DNA of 6,641 bases from Proteobacteria bacterium UBA652. Its GTDB lineage: Bacteria > Pseudomonadota > Gammaproteobacteria > Nitrosococcales > Methylophagaceae. The translations under genes and the position numbers were made by a program. Shown here one piece after another: positions 1 through 5,525 of the stretch. The notes beneath the pieces are model-generated. The model did not search any database, had not been told where the DNA came from, and saw only the letters and a program-made list of their open reading frames with translations. The stretch is taken from positions 1 to 6,641 of the forward strand of contig DBOG01000035.1 of NCBI GenBank assembly GCA_002299915.1. The letters run 5' to 3'. Each line of letters starts with the position of its first letter. The first letter of the stretch is position 1.

Positions 1-464
1 GGCAAGCTTGAAATCCATTCAACCCTTGCCCATAAATCAGGGGTTAATGTTGCTAAGGTTTGTCGCTGTTGCTGCTGTAAATCAGGGCTGGTCTCTAAAA
101 TAAAATATTTTTGGGGTAAGCACTCACTTCGATTTAGCTCTTCTAAAATAAAGGCTGCCATTTTGCCACTGCCTGCACCGAACTCTAACACATCGCCATG
201 CTCAAGCTGCGCTAACACAGGCATGATCTGCCGCGCCAAGCTGCGCGAAAACAAATCACTTTGTTCAGGCGCGGTGGTGAAATCACCTGCCGCCCCTAAC
301 TTGATTTTACCACCGCTATAATACCCCAACTCAGGCGTATATAAACACCGCGCCATATAATCAGCAAACGTGATCCGGCCGCCATTTTCCCTAATTGCCT
401 GCCGAATCGTTTCACATAGAGCGACTTGCACAGGGTGTGTAATAATAGGGTCTTTATTATTCAA
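1..464 (-). CDS. MidA/NDUFAF7-family SAM-dependent methyltransferase, N-terminal part (cut by left edge)
   Basis: The reverse strand reads open from a TTG at 464 to the window edge, giving about 154 residues of a class I SAM-dependent methyltransferase. What I see: an N-terminal segment with ITFADYM (31-37) and LYTPELGYYS (41-50), then GDFTTAPE (60-67), the SAM-binding loop LEFGAGSGK (93-101) and ILETSP (122-127) at the end of the next strand. This order is characteristic of the MidA/NDUFAF7 family (COG1565); the mitochondrial member methylates an arginine of a complex I subunit, while the bacterial substrate is not settled. The start is uncertain: no ATG lies in frame before residue 37, so TTG 464 or the GTG at 431 are the candidates, and neither has a strong ribosome binding site. 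It diverges from folM with 14 bases between start codons. The C-terminal half lies outside the window. Confidence 0.88.
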   Translation of the reverse strand, partial: MNNKDPIITHPVQVALCETIRQAIRENGGRITFADYMARCLYTPELGYYSGGKIKLGAAGDFTTAPEQSDLFSRSLARQIMPVLAQLEHGDVLEFGAGSGKMAAFILEELNRSECLPQKYFILETSPDLQQQQRQTLATLTPDLWARVEWISSL

Positions 465-467
465 ATT

Positions 468-472
468 TAAGG
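468..472 (+). promoter_or_regulatory. ribosome binding site of folM
   Basis: TAAGG lies six bases before the ATG at 479 and supports that start. It falls in the 14-base gap between the folM and methyltransferase start codons, so any folM promoter must lie inside the methyltransferase coding region. I found no convincing -35/-10 pair there. Confidence 0.5.
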
Positions 473-478
473 TCTTTC

Positions 479-1201
479 ATGTCTGATCCTGCTATTTTAG
501 TGACGGGTGCGGGTCGCCGTATTGGTCTCCATATTGCCCAGCGCTTACACCAAGATGGCCACACGGTTATTGCCCATTATCGCACGCTGACGGCAGAAAT
601 TGAGGCCTTGGCCAAACAAGGCGTCCGCATCCTGCAAGCAGACTTCACGGATAGCGATACTATTTTTAGCTTCCTTGATCAATTAACAACGCTCTCCACA
701 GATTTCCGCGCCGTGATCCATAATGCCTCTGCCTTTGCGCCAACCGATCCCGATCCCATTATCGCCGCCGCGCAATACCAGCATTTTTTTGCCATCCACA
801 TGCTCGCGCCTTATCTCATCAACCAACGCCTACAAGCCCACTTAACCGGCGAAGCAGACAATCCCGCCGATATTATCCATATCACCGATATCAATGCCGA
901 CAATCCGACGGCACAGTTTGATATTTATAGCGCCACTAAAGCCGGCTTGCAAAACCTTACGCTCAGCTTGGCAAAACAATATGCGCCTGAGATTAAGGTC
1001 AACGCGATTGCACCAGGCCCCGTATTGTTCGCTCCACAACACAGCGACACCACACGACAAGCTATGCTAGCAGAAACCTATTTACGAGAAGAAGGTGGCG
1101 CAGAGCCCGTGTATCTCGCCATAAAATCCTTACTCGACAATCCGTTCATAACAGGTATCAGCATCCCGGTAGATGGTGGTCGCCGTCTCTCCAAACGTTG
1201 A
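479..1201 (+). CDS. folM: FolM: dihydromonapterin reductase / dihydrofolate reductase (pteridine reductase-type SDR)
   Basis: This 240-residue cytoplasmic short-chain dehydrogenase has the same length as E. coli FolM, which reduces dihydromonapterin (and weakly dihydrofolate) with NADPH. Visible motifs in order: dinucleotide-binding TGAGRRIG (9-16), where the two Arg and the later YRT (34-36) fit NADPH preference; QADF (53-56); HNAS (81-84); IIHITD (132-137); the YSATK active site with Tyr150 and Lys154; VNAIAP (174-179); and the C-terminal ITGISIPVDGGRR (224-236). The classical SDR serine is replaced by Asp137, 13 residues before the catalytic Tyr, exactly as in pteridine reductases (PTR1/FolM); this separates it from FabG-like enzymes. 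It is divergent from the MidA-family gene and converges on folK, overlapping its 3' end by 72 bases. The flanking folK and folB genes support a pterin role. An alternative name would be generic pteridine reductase. Confidence 0.93.
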   Translation: MSDPAILVTGAGRRIGLHIAQRLHQDGHTVIAHYRTLTAEIEALAKQGVRILQADFTDSDTIFSFLDQLTTLSTDFRAVIHNASAFAPTDPDPIIAAAQYQHFFAIHMLAPYLINQRLQAHLTGEADNPADIIHITDINADNPTAQFDIYSATKAGLQNLTLSLAKQYAPEIKVNAIAPGPVLFAPQHSDTTRQAMLAETYLREEGGAEPVYLAIKSLLDNPFITGISIPVDGGRRLSKR

Positions 1202-1657
1202 GCCGCTTGCGTGCAAGCTTACCCCCGCTTGCAGTATTTCTGGTGCGGATTTATGGCCTAAAAAAGCAAATAATTCTGCCATCAAGGGATATAAAAAATA
1301 TTCTGCCGTAATCTCTGAGGGAATAAGCGAGGCTACCGTTTCTCGACAAAAGGGCAGCAAAATATCAATATCAGCTGTGCGATCCTTTGTTTTGCGGGCT
1401 CCATCTTCGCGATCTCGCCCCAATGCCTCCTCAATCGCATTACATTTCTTTTTCAATGCAGATGCTGTCAGCGCGGTTTCCACGCTCACCACCACATTCA
1501 AAAAACACTGCTTTGAATTCATCCCCACCGGCGGGATCCGCACCACACGGCTAAGATTCACCACGGGGAATTCAAGCAATAATGCCGCAATAATCAGCGG
1601 AATATTCCGATCGGGGTCAATATTGCTGCCGATTCCCAGTAAATAACTAGCCGTCAT
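1130..1657 (-). CDS. folK: FolK: 2-amino-4-hydroxy-6-hydroxymethyldihydropteridine diphosphokinase (HPPK)
   Basis: HPPK transfers pyrophosphate from ATP to 6-hydroxymethyl-7,8-dihydropterin, the step after FolB in folate synthesis. The 175-residue protein shows GIGSN (8-12), FLNVVVSVE (52-60), LGRDR (79-83) and RTADIDILL (93-101), in which Asp96 and Asp98 match the magnesium-binding aspartates of E. coli HPPK (Asp95, Asp97). FLYPL (121-125) aligns with the FMLWPL segment. By my hand alignment the ATP-contacting His115 and Arg121 of E. coli correspond to Ser114 and Ala118 here, so this is a divergent HPPK. Its ATG overlaps the folB stop as ATGA, implying translational coupling behind folB. Residues 153-175 form a tail beyond the usual family end; this tail is encoded antisense to the last 23 codons of folM. 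The assignment is firm; catalytic competence is inferred from the retained aspartates. Confidence 0.87.
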   Translation of the reverse strand: MTASYLLGIGSNIDPDRNIPLIIAALLLEFPVVNLSRVVRIPPVGMNSKQCFLNVVVSVETALTASALKKKCNAIEEALGRDREDGARKTKDRTADIDILLPFCRETVASLIPSEITAEYFLYPLMAELFAFLGHKSAPEILQAGVSLHASGSTFGETATTIYRDADTCYERIVE

Positions 1658-2007
1658 TCACGAGACCGCGTAATCACAATTTTGGCAACGTTATCGCCAT
1701 GTAGTTTCACTGGCTTGCTGAGTGATAACGTGACTTTATCCATCGGAAAGTGCGTTAATAACATCTCACATGCCTTTTCAGCCAAGGTCTCAATCAAGGC
1801 ATAACGACTGGTTTCCACTAATGTCACCAAATGTTTGGCAATCGTACCGTAATCCAGCGTGTCGTCTAAATCATCGGTTTCTGCCGCTTTACGAATATCC
1901 CAATCCATCTCCAAATCGAATTGAAGCGTCTGCTTAATCTCGCGCTCCCATTCAAACACACCAATAATAGTGTCTATTTTCAGGTCATTGAGGTATATTT
2001 TATCCAT
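1654..2007 (-). CDS. folB: FolB: dihydroneopterin aldolase
   Basis: FolB cleaves 7,8-dihydroneopterin to 6-hydroxymethyl-7,8-dihydropterin and glycolaldehyde, feeding FolK. The 117-residue protein aligns without gaps over most of its length with E. coli FolB: IGVFEWER (15-22) with Glu21, the RKAA segment (39-42), LDY with Tyr53, LIETLAE (71-77) with pterin-binding Glu73, and LSKP (96-99) with catalytic Lys98. All key residues are present at the E. coli positions. It is the first gene of a two-gene minus-strand operon; its TGA overlaps the folK ATG by four bases. It diverges from plsY with 39 bases between the two starts. The ribosome binding site is weak (AAGTG before the ATG), but no alternative start fits the family N-terminus better. 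Confidence 0.94.
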   Translation of the reverse strand: MDKIYLNDLKIDTIIGVFEWEREIKQTLQFDLEMDWDIRKAAETDDLDDTLDYGTIAKHLVTLVETSRYALIETLAEKACEMLLTHFPMDKVTLSLSKPVKLHGDNVAKIVITRSRE

Positions 2008-2046
2008 TATCTACACTTTTTGTGATGCGAGAGAGGCCATCATACC
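2008..2046. promoter_or_regulatory. folB/plsY divergent intergenic region
   Basis: These 39 bases separate the divergent folB and plsY start codons and must hold both ribosome binding sites. A purine run GAGAGAGG at 2029-2036 lies ten bases before the plsY ATG and is the probable plsY ribosome binding site, at slightly long spacing. The gap is too short for two full promoters, so at least one must reach into a neighbouring coding region. No clear -35/-10 pair was found. Confidence 0.4.
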
Positions 2047-2640
2047 ATGCCCGAATTTTCCATTTTAACCGCCCTCGCTCTCTTAGGGGGCTACTTAATA
2101 GGCTCTTTATCGAGTGCTATCATCCTCTGTAAACTCGCAGGCCTGCCCGATCCACGAGATGAAGGTTCTGGCAATCCTGGTGCTACCAATGTGTTGCGGA
2201 TCGGTGGCAAAAAACTCGCTGCCACCGTCTTATTCCTTGATGTCCTAAAAGGCGTTATCCCCGTGCTTATCGCAAACATGCTTGAGCTAGCACCAGAATG
2301 GATTGCTGCCACCGCTTTTTTTGCCTTTATCGGCCATCTTTACCCTGTGTTCTTCCAATTTAAAGGCGGCAAAGGTGTCGCCACCGCGCTCGGTGCTTTT
2401 CTCGCGCTATCGCCCTTTTTAGCATTAACTGCTATTGTCACCTGGCTGGCGGTTTTTTTATTGACTCGGCTTTCTTCTCTCGCCGCCCTCGCTGCTGCTG
2501 CCATGACCCCTATTTACAGCCTGTGGTTGATCGAAAACCACATTGTTAGGTGGATAATTTTAATCATAGCGCTACTCCTTATTGCCCGCCACCACAGCAA
2601 TATTAAACGCTTAATTAAGGGCGATGAAGCAGCCTCTTAA
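2047..2640 (+). CDS. plsY: PlsY: acyl-phosphate:glycerol-3-phosphate 1-O-acyltransferase
   Basis: PlsY is an inner-membrane enzyme that acylates sn-glycerol-3-phosphate from acyl phosphate, the first committed step of phospholipid synthesis in the PlsX/PlsY route. The 197-residue protein has the usual family length and about five to seven hydrophobic segments. Conserved cytoplasmic motifs are all visible: GSLSSA (19-24) in place of the usual GSIPxx, PDPRxxGSGNPGATN (34-48), LDVLKG (64-69), the phosphate-binding KGGKGVAT (106-113) and RHHSNIKRLIKG (181-192). It is divergent from folB. A folB-plsY neighbourhood is common in gammaproteobacteria, often next to tsaD, which is not present in this window. 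No rho-independent terminator is visible after its stop, so read-through into the downstream protease genes cannot be excluded. Confidence 0.96.
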   Translation: MPEFSILTALALLGGYLIGSLSSAIILCKLAGLPDPRDEGSGNPGATNVLRIGGKKLAATVLFLDVLKGVIPVLIANMLELAPEWIAATAFFAFIGHLYPVFFQFKGGKGVATALGAFLALSPFLALTAIVTWLAVFLLTRLSSLAALAAAAMTPIYSLWLIENHIVRWIILIIALLLIARHHSNIKRLIKGDEAAS

Positions 2641-2714
2641 TCCTATTTTTGGTATCATACGATAATCCACACATCTCCTACCACTCACTCTGGACGACAA
2701 AAACACCTTAAATT
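2641..2714 (+). promoter_or_regulatory. plsY to first protease gene intergenic gap
   Basis: These 74 bases are the likely place for a promoter of the secreted-protein cluster. There are -10-like hexamers TATCAT (2653-2658) and GATAAT (2661-2666), each one mismatch from consensus, but no good -35 box lies 16-18 bases upstream. No terminator hairpin is visible. The ATG at 2715 has no good ribosome binding site; the nearest GGA is about 20 bases away. Confidence 0.2.
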
Positions 2715-3530
2715 ATGAACATAAAAATCGCTTGTTTGTTCTTATTCTCTAACTTATCATTGCTCTCTCAAGCCGTACAGAGTTATGAGTTGACAGGCGT
2801 TAAATGGCCAACAGCAACTACCACCATTGAAGTACAATTCACAGGTGATCCTGATACACCAGCCAGCGCCGGCATTAACTGGAATGCAGCGTTGGCAACC
2901 GCCGCCACGCGTTGGAGCCCTAACTTTATCTTCACCGTAAACCATCCTGCAGCCACAACCGACCCGTGCACAAATAATGGTCAAAACGATGTCGGTTTTC
3001 ACCCCAACCCCTGTGGCATTGATCCTGATGGCTCTGGCCCAGCATCACCGGGCGATAATTTTGGTAGTACAACGCTAGGGGTCACACTCACATCTTATAA
3101 TCCCGTAACAGACCTAATAATCGAAAGCGATATTGTCTTTAATTCGAACAAAAACTGGAACATTGCAGATCCGCCAGCGGGTAAATTCTCACCCCATGAT
3201 ATTCGCCGCGTTGCCGTGCATGAGCTGGGCCACCTGATTGGTTTAGGCCATAGCGTAGCAACAGGTGCAATTATGTATCCTACAATTGGCGACACCGAAA
3301 ATCCTGAAACAGATGATCTTGCGGGTTTAGCCGCTATTTATGGCGCAACTGGTGCAACTCCAGGCGATGAAGATGGTGATAATATCGTTAATATCCAAGA
3401 TGTGATTGCGATTATAAATATTGTGCTCGGTAGCGCCTCGGCACAAGGCTTTGGGGAAAATTGTAATGCCAATGGCGGCATTGATATTCAAGATGTTATC
3501 TGCACCATTAATGTGGTGCTGAACAATTAA
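2715..3530 (+). CDS. Secreted matrixin-type zinc metalloprotease with C-terminal dockerin-like repeats
   Basis: The 271-residue protein begins with a Sec signal peptide (hydrophobic 4-19, cleavage probably after Ala20 or Ser23). The catalytic domain spans about 25-211 and ends in the metzincin zinc motif HELGHLIGLGH (169-179: His169, Glu170, His173, His179), followed by a Met-turn AIMYP with Met187 and the matrixin-typical DDLAGLAAIYG (200-210). Cys85 and Cys100 may form a disulfide, and the same pair recurs in the protease at 4249. After a short ATGATPG linker come two dockerin-like repeats: 218-239, with a full calcium-loop pattern (Asp218, Asp220, Asp222, Asn226, Asp229), and 249-271, with Asn249, Asn251, Asn253, Asp257 and Asp260 plus Cys250/Cys263. 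There is no separate propeptide or cysteine switch. It opens a run of four exported-protein genes. Fold and zinc peptidase activity are confident; the substrate is unknown. Confidence 0.9.
   Translation: MNIKIACLFLFSNLSLLSQAVQSYELTGVKWPTATTTIEVQFTGDPDTPASAGINWNAALATAATRWSPNFIFTVNHPAATTDPCTNNGQNDVGFHPNPCGIDPDGSGPASPGDNFGSTTLGVTLTSYNPVTDLIIESDIVFNSNKNWNIADPPAGKFSPHDIRRVAVHELGHLIGLGHSVATGAIMYPTIGDTENPETDDLAGLAAIYGATGATPGDEDGDNIVNIQDVIAIINIVLGSASAQGFGENCNANGGIDIQDVICTINVVLNN
3350..3527 (+). repeat. two dockerin-like repeats within the first protease gene
   Basis: The C-terminus holds two tandem units of about 22 residues: a calcium loop, then an amphipathic helix of the type NIQDVIAIINIVLG and DIQDVICTINVVLN. 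They are separated by about ten residues. Type I dockerins have this F-hand pair and normally bind cohesins; many non-cellulosomal bacterial secreted proteins carry similar pairs whose partner is unknown. No cohesin is recognisable in the window. Confidence 0.75.
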
Positions 3531-3621
3531 ATCCCCGGCTATTATGAACTTTCCAATAGAAAAACCATCCATAACTACCTATGGTGGGCAGGAACTCTTC
3601 CTCAATTTTTAAGATTATTCT
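3531..3621 (+). other. gap between first protease gene and secreted protein gene
   Basis: About 100 bases separate the stop at 3530 from the ATG at 3632. I see only a weak 5-bp hairpin (CCATA/TATGG) and no U-tract, so no terminator is supported. No credible promoter was found, so co-transcription of the genes on either side is plausible but unproven. Confidence 0.3.
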
Positions 3622-3625
3622 GGAG
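3622..3625 (+). promoter_or_regulatory. ribosome binding site that sets the start at 3632
   Basis: GGAG lies six bases before the ATG at 3632. An in-frame ATG 51 bases upstream (3581) has no comparable site and would place 17 polar residues before the signal peptide, so 3632 is the better start. Confidence 0.75.
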
Positions 3626-3631
3626 CAAAAA

Positions 3632-4246
3632 ATGTTTAAGTTAATGATTATAAATCTCTTTATCGGCCTTGCCTTGCTGAGCCAAAGCATGGCTTTTGCT
3701 GCCGTTGCAAAAGTCAATATAGATCAAATGTTGGCAGTCAGCGCACTGGTTATTCAAGGCTCGGTGATAGGGCAACGAGTTGAACAGGGCGATGGCCGAA
3801 ATATCCACACTATTATTACCTTAGAGATCAGTGATACCGTTAAAGGCAGCTGGCACCAGCCAACCATTGATATTAGCTTTTTGGGTGGCTCAATTAACGG
3901 GCTTGCACTTAGTGTGGGCGGGCAACATATCCCTGAATTGGGTCAAGAAGGTGTGTTTTTTATTGAAAACCCATTGCAAAACCAAGTCAACCCACTGTTT
4001 GGCTGGGAACAAGGCCTATTTGTGGTAGAAACTGATGCAAACTCGGGTGAAAAAGTGATTACAACAACCTCAAAACAACACATTACCGGCATTGAATTTT
4101 TACCTGCAGACAGTTCACAAACACGAGGCCTTAGCGATGGCGTTGCTACCGGCATTATTTTGCAACACGCTTCTGAACTTAAAGCGCTTTATACTTTAAC
4201 GAAATTTAAAGCCGATCTACGAGCGCGACTGGCGGAAGGAGAATAA
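3632..4246 (+). CDS. Exported protein of unknown function, sandwiched between two matrixin-type proteases
   Basis: I cannot assign a function. The 204-residue protein starts with a Sec signal peptide (hydrophobic 4-22, likely cleavage after Ala23). The body is short alternating segments typical of beta structure: SALVIQGSVIGQRVE (37-51), HTIITLEISDTVKG (59-72), TIDISFLGG (78-86), EGVFFIEN (106-113) and a GWEQGLFVV segment (124-132). Residues 175-204 look helical and charged. There are no cysteines, no catalytic motif and no C-terminal anchor. The pattern 'gives rise to a V.G.V, then a TxxxLEVxxxxKG strand, then a GQEGVFF strand' resembles small beta-rich proteins that I recall next to matrixins in other bacteria; this is recollection, not a search result. 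Its stop is two bases before the next protease gene, whose ribosome binding site lies inside this gene, so the two are probably translationally coupled. A chaperone, inhibitor or partner role is a guess from that coupling. Confidence 0.8.
   Translation: MFKLMIINLFIGLALLSQSMAFAAVAKVNIDQMLAVSALVIQGSVIGQRVEQGDGRNIHTIITLEISDTVKGSWHQPTIDISFLGGSINGLALSVGGQHIPELGQEGVFFIENPLQNQVNPLFGWEQGLFVVETDANSGEKVITTTSKQHITGIEFLPADSSQTRGLSDGVATGIILQHASELKALYTLTKFKADLRARLAEGE
4236..4241 (+). promoter_or_regulatory. ribosome binding site of second protease, inside the preceding gene
   Basis: AAGGAG lies seven bases before the ATG at 4249 and within the last codons of the preceding gene, whose TAA occupies 4244-4246. 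The arrangement favours coupled translation of the two proteins. Confidence 0.8.
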
Positions 4247-4248
4247 AT

Positions 4249-5379
4249 ATGCGGATCTGTCGTTTCCTGCTAATTGCCAGCCTATTTTTTGCCACATCCG
4301 CCCAAGCCTTCACGCTTGGCCCGTCTAAATGGCCACAAGGCGATACAACCATGTATCTTGGCTCGCTTTCCGGATCTTCTACCAGTGGTACGAGCTGGAA
4401 AGATGCTTATACCGAAGCCGCCACGCTATGGAATAATAATACGAATTTTACGTTCAACCTGTCTAATGCAAGTGTGGCCGCTTGTTCTGAGTCAGATCTG
4501 CGCAATTATATGGCTTTTCGGGGAGATGTATGTGGGGATGCATGGGGCGACTCAACCCTCGCCGTGACCATCACCTATTCCTTCAACAGCACCCCTAGCG
4601 CCACTGCAAAAACCGATATTCTATTTAATGACACGCTTAATTGGGATGTTTATCATGGCCCCGTTTTACCTGCTGCCCATGATTTTCGCCGCGTTACTGT
4701 TCATGAATTAGGCCATGCACTCGGCTTAGACCATGAAACCACGGCGACCGCTATTATGGCGCCCTTTGAAGGTAGTATTGAAGCGCCAACCAGTAATGAT
4801 TTGGCCGGTGTGGCGGCGCTTTATGGCGCGCCCTCGGGAGGCGGCAATGCCCTTGCCCCTATCAAGATAGAACTAGAAACACCTAGGGCAGGAGAGGTAC
4901 TGAGCGGTATTGCAAATTTCCAAGGCTGGGTTGTCAGCTCCGCAGCCATTCAAAAAGTGGAGCTATTTGTCGATAGCAAGTTAATCGGTAATATCCCTTT
5001 TGGTGGTGTGCGGGATGATGTGCGGGATGCGTGGCCACAATATCCCAACGCAGCCAATGCTGGCTTTTCCATGGCCTATGCTTATAGCAGCTTTACCCCA
5101 GGGACACATACCGCCTTAGTGCGCGCTTATGATGTCAATGGCAACATCCAAGAAGCCAGCGCCACCTTCACCACGGTTGAGTTTAATAATACGCTGTTCT
5201 TTAGCGATCCAAATAAGATAAACTTACGAAATGCTACCGCCGTCTTCCCACCCGCAGAAAACCCTGGCTATCAAATGATTATTGATAATGCCGTTGTTGA
5301 TGGCAAGGCCTATGCTATTTTATTGGTCTGGAGCACGGCAACCCAAAACTTTGAGATTCATACCATTACACCAAAATAA
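4249..5379 (+). CDS. Secreted matrixin-type zinc metalloprotease with C-terminal Ig-like module
   Basis: The 376-residue protein has a clear signal peptide ending in SAQA (cleavage after residue 20). The catalytic domain (about 21-193) is a paralogue of the protease at 2715: both begin near the mature N-terminus with a KWP segment, share a Cys pair (Cys79/Cys95 here), an NWD/NWN segment, HDFRRVTVHELGH, and end in NDLAGVAALYG (183-193). Zinc ligands are His152, His156 and His162, with general base Glu153; the Met-turn is AIMAP with Met170. There is no propeptide. A Gly-rich linker (197-199) leads to a C-terminal region 203-376: an Ig-like beta module (API.., GIANFQGWVV, a GFSMAYAYS strand, GTHTALVRAYD) followed by about 60 residues with TQNF near the end. 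The same region closes the protein at 5526. It may bind substrate or a surface. The peptidase fold is confident; the target is unknown. Confidence 0.91.
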   Translation: MRICRFLLIASLFFATSAQAFTLGPSKWPQGDTTMYLGSLSGSSTSGTSWKDAYTEAATLWNNNTNFTFNLSNASVAACSESDLRNYMAFRGDVCGDAWGDSTLAVTITYSFNSTPSATAKTDILFNDTLNWDVYHGPVLPAAHDFRRVTVHELGHALGLDHETTATAIMAPFEGSIEAPTSNDLAGVAALYGAPSGGGNALAPIKIELETPRAGEVLSGIANFQGWVVSSAAIQKVELFVDSKLIGNIPFGGVRDDVRDAWPQYPNAANAGFSMAYAYSSFTPGTHTALVRAYDVNGNIQEASATFTTVEFNNTLFFSDPNKINLRNATAVFPPAENPGYQMIIDNAVVDGKAYAILLVWSTATQNFEIHTITPK

Positions 5380-5389
5380 ACTATAACGG

Positions 5390-5470
5390 TTATGCTAGGC
5401 TAGCGGCCTTTCTAAAGGAAAAGGTCGCTCAGTGCTTTAACGCTGACTGACTTGACTTCATTAAGCATAA
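5390..5470 (+). other. potential branched RNA/DNA secondary structure upstream of the last gene
   Basis: By eye, TTATGCT (5390-5396) can pair with AGCATAA (5464-5470) and enclose two hairpins: a 10-bp stem 5402-5411/5420-5429 with one G-U pair and an 8-base loop, and a 6-bp stem 5429-5434/5441-5446 with one G-U pair and a 6-base loop (the two share base 5429). No U-tract follows either stem, so it is not a normal terminator. It matches no riboswitch class I recognise. A small perfect inverted repeat, ATAAC-G-GTTAT (5383-5393), lies just upstream and overlaps the outer stem. It could be an untranslated leader element, a processing site or chance pairing. Confidence 0.3.
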
Positions 5471-5512
5471 GGACTAGGCTCTTTCCTGCAGTTCTTGTCT
5501 TTTGGTCTTTTT

Positions 5513-5518
5513 GGAGGG
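5513..5518 (+). promoter_or_regulatory. strong ribosome binding site that sets the start at 5526
   Basis: GGAGGG lies seven bases before the ATG at 5526, the best Shine-Dalgarno in the window. It rules out the in-frame TTG at 5502, which would put the site inside the coding region and add eight residues before the signal peptide. The stretch 5480-5512 upstream is T-rich and carries repeated GTCTT (5497, 5505, with a third copy at 5518). Confidence 0.85.
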
Positions 5519-5525
5519 TCTTACC

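Noticed and set aside
458..480. Minus-strand ATG at 480 as start of the methyltransferase
   Set aside because: Its frame meets TAA after seven codons; the methyltransferase frame is a different one that opens with TTG 464.
1173..1646. 157-codon plus-strand open frame
   Set aside because: It lies antisense to folK, whose motifs are unmistakable, has no recognisable domain and no ribosome binding site.
2757..3295. Several minus-strand open frames of 62-81 codons
   Set aside because: They are antisense shadows of the first protease gene, which has a signal peptide and intact zinc motif.
3581..3631. Upstream ATG start for the unknown secreted protein
   Set aside because: It lacks a ribosome binding site and puts a polar stretch before the signal peptide; ATG 3632 has GGAG at six bases.
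5402..5446. Rho-independent terminator after the second protease
   Set aside because: Stable stems exist, but no U-tract follows on either strand.
5452..5480. Promoter TTGACT-N17-TAGGCT before the last gene
   Set aside because: The -35 is good, but the -10 matches only three of six positions and overlaps the possible structured element; too weak to list.
5502..5525. TTG start for the last gene
   Set aside because: The strong GGAGGG site lies downstream of it and fits the ATG at 5526.
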